From positions 2,021,986-2,085,985 of the forward strand of contig OY725488.1 of assembly GCA_963281255.1 (NCBI GenBank): a DNA stretch of 64,000 nt, given 5' to 3'. Shown one piece after another: positions 55,926-64,000 of the stretch. The notes under the pieces were generated by a model. The model was not told where the DNA came from. It ran no database searches and saw only the letters and a program-made list of their open reading frames with translations. Made by a program: the position numbers and the translations under genes. This stretch comes from Aphrocallistes beatrix (lineage: Eukaryota; Porifera; Hexactinellida; Sceptrulophora; Aphrocallistidae). How positions within the stretch are numbered: the first letter of the stretch is position 1; each line of letters begins with the position of its first letter.

Positions 55926-56880
55926 GTTGTTGTAAATTAGGAAGTACACTCGAACCTCTCTTATCCGGGCAGTGCCGGACCGGAGGGTGCCCGGATAACA
56001 GAGGGTGCCCGGATAACAGAGGGTGCCCGGATAACAGAATTTGCCCGGATAATTCGAAAACATGTCTATGCACATGAGGTTTTTCTATAATATTTACGTA
56101 CCAAGACAATATACGAGTACGCAAAACCCACAGTTTTACTTATTACATATTAATGTCAAAAAATAATATTACATGATAATGATTGCTGGAATTGTGGTAA
56201 ATAATTGACTTGAAAATAGGACAATGCATATTGACTAAATGTCGAAAGGGCTGCCCGGTTGAGAGAGGTGCCCGGATATCGGAGGTCCGGATAAGAGAGG
56301 TTCGAGTGTAATAATTTTGGAATCCATTGGTCATGTTGGCTGACCTCAATTATGTGTGGAATATAAGTAATGTTGTTTTCACACCTGTTTTTACCGATTT
56401 ATGAAAAGTTTTCGCGATATTCTGGCCTGTTTTAAGCACATTGTAAAGCGTTATTAATGTTTGGTTTTCAAATATAATCAAAGTGGGGACAGGTTGATTC
56501 GAAAAATTTCTTTTTTTTCAAGGAATGTTCGGTATAGGCTCAACTAGTAAAATGCATTTCCGTAGCAATGCTGGATTGTGACTACATTCCATTAGAAAAG
56601 CTCAAACTTTTCGAATCATCCCGTTCCCACATTGAGCATTTTAGAAAATCATACATTAATAACTTACAATGACAATGTGCTTAAAACAGATTTGAAAACC
56701 ACATAACTAACATTCCACACATAATTGAGGTCAGCCAACATGACCAATAGATTCCAAAAAGACTTCCTATTTAACAATAATACATTTCCTAAATCTAACT
56801 AGAGTGGATTACGGGATGTCAATAATGCAGAATACACCCGAGTTTAAAGACCTGAGTAGGGAGTAGACATTCCATAGTAT
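55926..56880. mobile_element. Palindromic element P1, second copy, containing a MITE
   Basis: After removing the MITE at 55947-56308, the left piece (gtaaattaggaag) joins 'ttttggaatccattggtcat', as in P1 at about 4130-4170. The right half (caatagattccaaaaagac, then ccatagtattaagtac) is its inverted partner. The outermost arm ends of P1 are missing, so it is shorter and can fold only partly. Confidence 0.8.
55947..56308. mobile_element. Tigger/pogo-like MITE with 18-bp repeats
   Basis: Ends 'cactcgaacctctcttatcc' and 'ggataagagaggttcgagtg' are perfect inverted repeats. TA flanks both (55945-55946 and 56309-56310). Three identical 18-bp units of gagggtgcccggataaca follow the left end (55983-56036). 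It is inserted in palindrome P1 copy 2. Confidence 0.92.
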
Positions 56881-56904
56881 TAAGTACTACATTATATATA
56901 TATA

Positions 56905-57519
56905 AACAAGCGCGCGGGTGGTGCACACTTTATGTCCGCCGTGGGCGCCCTGTGGGCGCCTGGGGTCACATTGTTTAATTATAAGAGAGATTTCATCCCT
57001 AAATACGCCTGTACTACTATTATAATCTATATCGCACGAGAAATCGCCAAATTTATCAATTTGTAAAATTTTGATGAGTAATGATGACGTCATAACAAAG
57101 TGATGAGTCATCATTTTTTGATGATAGTTGCATCATATGTGAGATATTTTAGTATACAGAATCTCTTAAAATTTCAGCCTTCTATCTCCTATAATGGCTG
57201 AGTTATGCTCGAATAACTGTATTGCTTAACTTTTAAAAGGTGACAATGACGTCATAATTCCATGACGAGTCGACATTTTCGTCTGAACTCAGAGCTTAGT
57301 GGAGCCATAGCCTAAAGACTCCCACATGCAAAAAATCAGCTTTCTGTGCCTGGCAGTTTCTTCAATCAATTCGTTACAGATATATTATATATACACACAT
57401 ATATATATACATTAATTGAGTTCTAATAGTAAAGATAGATAGATATATATAAATATACATTAATCGTGTTTTAATAGTAAGGATATATATATACACACAT
57501 TAATCGAGTTTTAATAGTA
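56905..57519 (-). repeat. Family A repeat followed by tandem termini
   Basis: A full copy runs from 'acaagcgcgcgggtggtgc' through the hairpins and two TGACGTCA sites (about 57087 and 57248) to 'attcgttacagatatatta' and the terminus 'cattaattgagttctaatag' (about 57411). Two more copies of the terminus (cattaatcgtgttttaatag near 57462; cattaatcgagttttaatag near 57497), each with a short TA tract, follow in tandem. The next copy's tail then begins at about 57521. Confidence 0.85.
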
Positions 57520-57520
57520 T

Positions 57521-57642
57521 ACAAGCGTGATTCGTTTGCTTGCGCTGATCGGCCAGCGGACACTTTGTGTCCACAGGATGCGCCTGGGCTCGCATTGATT
57601 AATTATAATGGAGGAAGCATCTCTAAATATGTCTGTCTTACA
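57521..57642 (-). repeat. Family A repeat, hairpin-end fragment
   Basis: 'acaagcgtgattcgtttgc', a cggacactttgtgtcc hairpin and the block to 'aatatgtctgtctta'. It then switches abruptly to a P2 palindrome fragment. Confidence 0.85.
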
Positions 57643-58200
57643 AATTACCAAATGTGACCAATATGATAAATTGTCTAATAACTCGTAAATTATTGAATTA
57701 AGACATAGAAATTGTATTATAGCTTAATATAAAGTAGCCTATTTGCTATCAAATGGGATTAAATTTGAATGTCTAGCTATCGCTGTTTTCAAGATATAGC
57801 CCCAACTGACCAAAACACGTTTCCATAGCAACACTGGAATGTAAGAGCATTTCATGAAAAAATTCCAAATTTTTAGTATTAACACATTCACTTCTCAGTT
57901 CTATGCGAAAAACTTTATAATAAAAACACTTAGAAGTGCCCTTAAACGACCTCTGAAAATCACTAAATTTGACCCAAATATAGCCTGTTGCGCAATCATT
58001 TGATGACTAATCTAAATTTTAACAACGGATATGGGTGCTTTGACACCATATTTATATATGCTGGTAATACATTCCTAAGCTCTATTGTGCTTTGTTAATG
58101 ATTTAAGGCAGCTCATGTATTTCTTCAACCATCTTCTACTGCATCCCTAGTGCCAAATTCGCAAGTTACTCTGAGGCCTTATTATAGTAGGCTATGGCTG
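57643..58200. repeat. Palindrome P2, one arm plus loop
   Basis: It matches the right half of P2b from the loop (ccaaatgtgaccaatatg) to the end 'cttattatagtaggctatgg'. The left arm is absent. It abuts the Helitron relic. Confidence 0.85.
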
Positions 58201-59352
58201 ATCCAATTGGACGTCAAGAACTACTCGCTTAGCACGACACAGAAAGTCCTCAGATAAAGAAGCCTGATGGTGTTCCCAAAGGGCTAAGGGATCGTGGCAA
58301 AGAGCTGGCATATCTGTGGGGGCATTACAGAAACAGACGCTTCTGCCAAACACTGATCTAACTCCGTGTCATCTTCCAACAATCCAAGTCTCCGCGCGGC
58401 CTCCTTAAAGCTTTCACAGACAGTACCATCAGCGAGAGTACGGATGTCCTGAAAACTCGTACATCCTGTGACATGGTTGAGGAGCATTCTTAGATAAAAA
58501 CGCTCCCCTTCACCGGGATGAGATGCATACATGTGCTTTGTTGGCTCAACACATCATCAAGCTCAGCCTGCTCTAGGAAATAAACTGGCTGCTGATTCTC
58601 AAGATGCAGAGCTAATATCAACACATGCGGCAGATTCGCGTGTAGCTCATACGCAAAGATACGATAACACGCTTCAGTAGCAGACACGACGCACTTTTTC
58701 TTTCCGGCAGCCTCTGCCTCCTCACCACCTGACTTAAATTCTACAATAGCTCGGTCGTGTCCTTTGTACATGTATGTGTATAGATATTTAACTGCCATCA
58801 CTGTACTACAGATTTCTACGTTAATATGAGCATTAAACTTCAACAATAAAAATGGATTGTAGGGTGCAACCCATCTATTATCCAAGCGTACCCACAATAA
58901 CAGTACGGTCGTCGTTTCTACGACGATACAATGGGTAACCATCTTCAGACGTTGTAGTAACTGCTGAAAATGCCTTTGGAAATCTTTTAGAGCATTTCCC
59001 GTCTTTTAAACAGGGAGCGCTCTTATTGGCTACACCACATGCACCGTGCATCATACAGCGTTTAAGGATAGTGTGCAGTTGAGGTTGGAGAATCGAGTTA
59101 GGGAGTTCAACACACACAATTATATCATACTCACACAGTTCCCTATGCTTATCATGATCCGATAGTATAATCATAATGTGCGCGCGTGAGGAACACCTCT
59201 CATTTGGATTTCAATAGTATAAACATGAGAAGGGGTTTACCCAAGACGTATTTATTCATAAGATCTGAAATCAATTCTCTCAACTTTAATCTAAAGACTC
59301 TAAATACTAAATCAGGGCATTCAAACGCTTTCTGATCTAATTTGAGAGCGCA
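58201..59352 (-). pseudogene. Helitron Rep/helicase pseudogene, Rep to helicase linker
   Basis: Reading from 59340 down, frames in turn encode ECPDLVFRVFRLKLRELISD, SHVYTIEIQMRGVPHA followed by IMIILSDHDKHRELCEYDIIV, MMHGACGVANKSAPCLKDGK with CSKRFPKAFS, DNRWVAPYNPFLLLKFNAHI, and AVKYLYTYMYKGHDRAIVEF with the paired Rep tyrosines. Then come MYASHPGEGERFYLRMLLNH and FKEAARRLGLLEDDTELDQC. These are diagnostic for the animal Helitron Rep (HUH-Y2) protein. At the HUH motif (GVPHAHI expected) a gc repeat has gained 2 bp, breaking the frame at about 59177. Further frameshifts lie near 58900 and 58510. The helicase domain proper is not present. The 5' continuation is at 62066-62301, across the inserted foldback element. 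Confidence 0.88.
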
Positions 59353-59886
59353 TAGGTGTAAATTCTTTGCGAAAAATCTAGAAAAATTATCAACGAGAAC
59401 AGTTATTATCTTAAGTAACTAACTTATTAGTAGTGCCGGAATCCGTTTTTTATTTGATCTGGTGACGTCGTATTATTTCATAAATTGGATTTTCCTCATT
59501 TCAGATTACATTTTTTTATAATCTTTCCGTCGCTTTGATATGTCCGGTTGTTTCCATATTGAGTATGGTATGAATCAATTGAATTCGCTTTATAATTACC
59601 AGATTATAAATGTTTAGGTCACATTAAATAATATTTAAAGATAAAATTATATTATAAATATTGCCAAAATGTAGGGTTTTGTAATTTGTCATTTTTTATT
59701 GTCCCACATGATTGTCAACATACGACGTATAATTTATAATGCTATTTTTTATATTTGCGTGTTTACCAAAACACTTAGAATGGACAGTATCAGTTTAGAA
59801 CCTGAGACAACTATTTTTCATTAATTATAGCTCATATAAACTAAGGACTTATCATGTCCGGACATTATCCCCCCAAACTAAAAAGG

Positions 59887-60160
59887 ATTTTTTGAAAATT
59901 GAGCATCGTACTGTGATCTTGTACACACATCTCGTGTCTCACAAGCCGGAATTAAACATTGCGGTTTCGAAGAACTCAACCATCCCCCAAACAGTCCTGA
60001 TTTGGCTCCAAGTGACTGTACTTATTTGGAAATTGAAATGGTACTTAAAAGGAACCCGATTTGAGGACGACAGTTCCTTGAGAACGGAGGTTGACACATC
60101 ATTAAAGTCCAGTCAGAAAAATTTTACTATTCTGGAAACCAGGCGTTAAAATCTATATGT
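59887..60160 (+). pseudogene. Mariner transposase C-terminal fragment
   Basis: Frames contain GFEELNHPPNSPDLAPSDC (third catalytic Asp region), then YLKGTRFEDDSSLRTEVDT and SQKNFTILETRR. This is the last quarter of a DD34D-type mariner transposase with frameshifts. Neither element end is clear. Confidence 0.75.
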
Positions 60161-60274
60161 ACTCACTAAACACATATAGATAATTAATTTAATGCTGTTA
60201 CAAGTTGCCTAGCTTACAATGATAGTAGTAGTTCTCAAAACCTTTCAGCCCACCCTTGTAATTTGGTACCTAAC

Positions 60275-60393
60275 GAGTCAAGATGCCTAATTTCCGGGAC
60301 GAGACAGAAAAGGTACCTAATTTCCGGGACGGGACGGGTAAAGATGCCTAATTCCCGGGACGGATCCCGTCCCGTCCTGGAAATTAGGCATGC
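60275..60393. repeat. GC-rich 'taatttccgggacgggac' repeat
   Basis: Three direct units of cctaatttccgggacg-like sequence (near 60287, 60317, 60346), followed by the inverted form (cgtcctggaaattaggc). Same core as the foldback element at 11468-11880, without its arms. Confidence 0.75.
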
Positions 60394-60499
60394 CCATATG
60401 ATTTTGAAAAGCACTTCCAAGAATACAATAAATGTGCTAAAGCTAAACAATGCACTTCATTGAGTAGGCAAAACGGAACAAATTTGTTATTACTCGAAC

Positions 60500-60583
60500 T
60501 AACGTCTTGCCGTTCGCGATTTTGCCATTCGCGGCAATTCTCAGGAACATAACCCCCGCGAACGGCGAGGGATACCTGTATAT
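60500..60583. mobile_element. Very short Tigger/pogo-like MITE, second copy
   Basis: Nearly identical to 25508-25589 over 'cgttcgcgattttgccattc' and 'cgcgaacggcgagggatacc', ending in ctgTA. Confidence 0.75.
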
Positions 60584-60602
60584 AGTTATATATATATATA
60601 TA

Positions 60603-60951
60603 CACTACCCGAACAAAAGTATTCGACCACCACGAAAATTTCCATACAAATAGTATTAAATTAGATCTTTTAAAAAAGGAACATGTCCTTAAACAGTAGA
60701 AAATACTCTATTTTTTAGTTCGAATTCGTAATTTACACATTCTAATTGTTCATAACTGAGAGTTTCAACCCAATTACCAATTCTCATGTTGAAAATTATC
60801 AACCTATGCCACTTTGTGTCACTAAACGCCATCATATATAATGGCTGTGACTTGGGACAAGTAGCAAATGTTGATATTTATTAACTTGGGAGTTAGTAAT
60901 TAAGCTGAAGCTATCAATTATGAGTAATTACAATGTGTAGTTTACGAATTT
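60603..60951. mobile_element. Tc1-type hairpin MITE, copy 2, cut by gap
   Basis: Starts 'cactacccgaacaaaagtat' after TA and matches 22567-23045 (in reverse complement for much of its length) until the run of Ns. Confidence 0.85.
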
Positions 60952-61151
60952 NNNNNNNNNNNNNNNNNNNNNNNNNNNNNNNNNNNNNNNNNNNNNNNNN
61001 NNNNNNNNNNNNNNNNNNNNNNNNNNNNNNNNNNNNNNNNNNNNNNNNNNNNNNNNNNNNNNNNNNNNNNNNNNNNNNNNNNNNNNNNNNNNNNNNNNNN
61101 NNNNNNNNNNNNNNNNNNNNNNNNNNNNNNNNNNNNNNNNNNNNNNNNNNN
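60952..61151. other. Assembly gap (200 N)
   Basis: Exactly 200 Ns, likely a placeholder length. It falls between repeats, where assembly would be difficult, so the true distance is unknown. Any reading frame drawn across it is meaningless. Confidence 1.
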
Positions 61152-61330
61152 TAAAATCTAAATACGTCTGTCGTATTGTTATAATCGATAACGCAACTCA
61201 CTTAGTTTTTCAATCTTAAAATTTTGATGCGCAATGATGACGTCATAACAGAGTGATGTGTCGTCATGTTTTGATCATGGTTGTATCATTTGTGAGATAT
61301 ATTAATATACACATTCTATTAAAATTAATA
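61152..61330 (-). repeat. Family A repeat, fragment after gap
   Basis: Begins in 'taaaatctaaatacgtctgtc', has one TGACGTCA near 61239 and ends at 'acattctattaaaatta'. The hairpin end probably lies in the gap. Confidence 0.85.
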
Positions 61331-62065
61331 GTAATTTATTGAGTTTATTGTCCACTTCTACGCGTATAGTGTAATTTTTTTCAGTTTTACTTGCAACCTA
61401 AACCCTTCATAAAATATTTAGAAACATTATTTTTAAACGCACAATGTCAGTAATATACATCACTATAATATTTATCTCGGTTCAACATAATGAAAAGGAT
61501 AACATAACATTTTTTGGAAAATTGAAATTATATATTTTGGGGGATAATGTCCGAACATGATAAGTCCTTAGTTTATATGAGCTATAACTAATGAAGAAAT
61601 AATTGTCTCAGGTTCTAAACTGATACTGTTTATTCTAAGTGTTTTGGTAAACACGCAAATATAAAAAATAGCATTATAAATTATATGTTGAGCATTATAA
61701 ATTATATGTTGTTGTGGGACACTAAAAAATACAAATACAAAACCCTACAATTTGGCATTATTAATCGAAGTTTTATCTTTAAATTTCATTTAGTGTGACC
61801 TAAACATTTATAATCTGGTAATTATAAAGCGAATTCAATTGATTCATACCATACTCAGTATGGAAACAACCGGACATATCAAAGCGATGAGCAGATTACA
61901 ATTTACGTGTAAAATGGAATATGAAATGAGGAAAATCCAATTTCTGAAAAACATGACGTCACCAGATCAAATCAAAAATTCCGGCACTACTAATAAGCTA
62001 GTTACTTAAGATAATAACTGTTTTCTTGGTATTTTTTCTAAATTTTTCGTAAAGAATTTGCACCT

Positions 62066-62301
62066 GTGAGCGGACGTGATCCCCTCCCATTGCGGATTAC
62101 ATGTAAATGTTATGAAATAGTCTGGCTTAGCCATATTTCCGGGACTATACTCATTGCATCCTGGTACAGCTCGAACATCTTCCGAGGAGAGCCAGGATAG
62201 GAGGAGGGAAGCACTATCTTACGTCCCAACTCTCTGGAGCCTACGTCACCCGCAGCGACTGCATCAGCCAATTCACAGTAAACAGGTTCTGTATTAAACA
62301 C
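62066..62301 (-). pseudogene. Helitron Rep N-terminal-domain fragment
   Basis: On the minus strand: RELGRKIVLPSSYPGSPRKM then FELYQDAMSIV, which is the conserved Helitron-like N-terminal motif (usual form LPSS..GSPR.M...YQDAM). After one frameshift near 62140 it continues as AKPDYFITFTCNPQWEGITS, the next conserved Helitron block. Its logical continuation is the ECPDLVFRVF frame at about 59330, so the two pieces were one gene before the 2.7 kb insertion. Confidence 0.88.
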
Positions 62302-62309
62302 ATAAAAAG

Positions 62310-62492
62310 GTGGAAAAGGTGATGGCCGTTATACACAGTTTTAGAGTCAGTAAGGGATATAAACGGGTGGCCGCGTTGAGCAGATGACCGCTATACACAG
62401 GTTCAATATTATGCAATTTCGGACGAGACTGTTCATTGGTGACCGCTATAGACAGGTGACCGTTATATAGAGTGGCCGTTATAGCAGGTTCG
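62310..62492. repeat. Pogo-like end with 'tggccgttatacacag' repeats
   Basis: Four or five variants of tg(g/a)ccg(t/c)tatacacag occur, and the right end 'gttatagcaggttcgactg' is followed by TA. This looks like one end, or a short remnant, of a pogo/Tigger-type element; the left end is not resolved. Confidence 0.55.
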
Positions 62493-62493
62493 A

Positions 62494-63022
62494 CTGTATA
62501 TATATATATATATATATTATTGTTTAAAGAAACTGCTTTGAATTGTTTAAAGAAACTGCCAGGCACAAAAATCTGATTTTTGGCATGTGGGAGTCTTTTG
62601 GCTATGGCTCCACTAAGTTCTGAGCTCAGATGAAAATGTCGGCTCATCATGGAATTATGACGTCATTTTCACATTTTTCAAAGTTAAGCAAACAGTTATT
62701 CGAGCATAACTCAGTCATTATAGGAGATATAAGGCTGAAATTTTAACAGTACTGTATACTAACATATCTCAAATATGATGCAACTATCATCAAAGAATGA
62801 TAACTCATCACCCTGTTATGACGCCATCAATACGCATCAAAATTTTAAAATTTGACAAATTTGGTGTTTTTTCTTGCGATTCGATTATGACAGCAGGACA
62901 TATGTATTTTGAGATGATATCTCCCATATAATTAATCAATAGTGACCACAGGCGCCCAAAGGGCGCCTCCGGCGGACACAAAGTGTCCGCCAGCCGCGCA
63001 GCGCAAGCATGTGAAGCGCTTG
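62494..63022 (+). repeat. Family A repeat with duplicated inner segment
   Basis: Begins in a TA tract; 'ttgtttaaagaaactgc' is repeated in tandem (62520 and 62546). One TGACGTCA is near 62658 and the second is mutated (tgacgccatc). Hairpins are intact (aggcgcccaaagggcgcct; ggcggacacaaagtgtccgcc region) and it ends 'gaagcgcttgt'. The 5' terminus was replaced by the pogo-like end. Confidence 0.88.
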
Positions 63023-64000
63023 TTATCATTATTAAATAACAGTAATAAATTGAATCACCACATGTCCATTTATGTACCTATTCTTACTTATTTATTTTCT
63101 TCAATCATTGTATTTAAATCCATAAAATATAGAATAATTGAATCTAATGTCTCATTGTTCGGGACTCAGTGTGATGTTCTATTTATTTAATATTATCCAT
63201 TACTCATATGATCCTATTGTTTATAAATCTATTCTAGTATATTTTTCCTTAACCATAATATCTTAATTGAATTCTCACAATAGAATCTGCAAACTCTATC
63301 GGATTCTGTGTGATTTTATGTGAATTTACTTTGGCTTTTTGGCTTTGGTTTTCCTGTGGGATTCTATCCGCTACCTTTGGATCGGGAATTAAAGTTCCAA
63401 TCCCATGGCAAACTTGATTAAACAAGTTGTTGATTTATCAAAATATTTATGTTTATTCATCATAAATGACTCCTTGATCTGAAGCAAAATAAACCATTTT
63501 ATGAACAATCATACTTGATTTATTTTGAATAAATATATTTTACAAAAGATTGATTTGATCGACCGTTCTAAAATGAGTTATTAAGAATTACCTAAAATAT
63601 TGATTACGCGTACATTCGATATTGACTCAACCCGAAGAGAAAACATAGTATTTTCCCTTATAATAAAATTATTTACCAATGTGTTCTACTCTCCAAGAAA
63701 TTGTGACTAATTCTAGTACATTATTCATTTTTTGTAGAAGCCAATATTTTGATAATATTTCAAAGAGAAGTTCTCACCTTCATTTTCTAGCGCCCGCAGA
63801 ATCTGCGACCTTTTGCAATCCTAGTTCAACGAGGAACCACTACGACACACCGTGCTCTTTTAAACGATCTATTCAGATATACTGTTTCTATAATTAATGT
63901 AATGCTAGATAGAAATCAAATAATCCCATTTTTTTCTTTTAGATTTGTGCATTATTTTGAGGTTTTATATTATTTATAATATGCCATCCGATGTAGAATT
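63023..64000. other. Non-coding stretch at window end
   Basis: Short ORFs here (for example at 63679) show no recognised domain; no RTK kinase motif is seen. Confidence 0.35.

Larger units (their letters stand above)
59353..62065. mobile_element. Foldback element (possibly MULE-like) inserted in Helitron
   Basis: Long inverted arms: 'aggtgtaaattctttgcg' at 59354 pairs with 'cgtaaagaatttgcacct' ending 62065. Arms of about 500 bp continue inward (for example cttattagtagtgccgga with tccggcactactaataag; ggacttatcatgtccggac with gtccgaacatgataagtcc), to about 59870 and 61545. The flanks gagagcgca and gtgagcgga match at 7 of 9 positions, compatible with a decayed 9-bp duplication as made by Mutator-like elements. 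Helitron coding resumes on both sides. The interior holds a mariner fragment, GC-rich repeats, a Tigger-like MITE, a Tc1-type MITE, the assembly gap and a family A piece. Confidence 0.8.

Noticed and set aside
60914..61201. ORFs running through the N region on both strands
   Set aside because: They exist only because Ns were translated as X; no coding sequence is present.
42000..64000. Remaining RTK kinase exons (HRD catalytic loop, DFG)
   Set aside because: Looked for in all longer frames and around candidate splice sites; none recognised, so the gene is reported as partial.

Overview
The window looks like AT-rich nuclear DNA from an animal, most likely an arthropod. The evidence is spliced host exons with GT/AG junctions, TC1/mariner, pogo/Tigger, hAT, Helitron and CR1/L2-like LINE remnants, and no operons or bacterial signals. 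A parasitic copepod (sea-louse type) would fit this load of Tc1/mariner and AT-rich exons, but that is a guess. Most of the 64 kb is nested transposable-element (TE) debris. The only convincing host gene is a receptor tyrosine kinase (RTK) on the + strand. One exon at about 34273-34599 encodes the transmembrane segment, juxtamembrane region and glycine loop. The next exon at 41743-41930 encodes the alphaC to hinge region. A 7.1 kb TE-filled intron separates them; the rest of the kinase and the ectodomain were not found.

1-11 kb: a fragment of the dominant short repeat ('family A') cut by a decayed hAT element (180-2269, - strand); a TA-flanked MITE (2270-3120); two large palindromic elements (P1 3665-5020; P2 8908-9973); and an acidic ORF (10571-11041, - strand) that may be the first exon of a piggyBac-like gene. 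11-23 kb: a GC-cored foldback element, a Tc1-like element with a dead transposase (12575-13905), several family A copies, and a nearly intact hAT element (19042-21425) with a perfect 8-bp target duplication. 23-34 kb: long non-coding stretches, LINE tails, a second P2 palindrome (31389-32360) and a hairpin MITE.

34-42 kb: the RTK exons and the intron between them, which holds family A copies, a decayed mariner with a GC-rich insert, and a Tc1-type MITE carrying a nested hAT MITE. 43-52 kb: a Tigger/jerky transposase pseudogene, a DD41D mariner pseudogene with both inverted terminal repeats (45577-46883), an internally deleted mariner (47628-48546), and a LINE reverse-transcriptase relic with a hAT MITE inserted in its coding frame.

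53-64 kb: a 50-bp-arm hairpin (54357-54468), more family A copies, tandem arrays of family A termini, and a Helitron Rep/helicase pseudogene (58201-59352 and 62066-62301, - strand) split by a 2.7 kb foldback element. That element carries a mariner fragment, a Tc1-type MITE and a 200-N assembly gap. Family A has at least 18 copies. Each complete copy has two adjacent GC-rich hairpins near one end, a TA microsatellite near the other, and two TGACGTCA palindromes. It resembles DINE-1/HINE-type non-autonomous Helitron-like elements, but this is inferred from structure only.

I found no working multi-gene system. The interest lies in the nested TE history, the large palindromes and family A.
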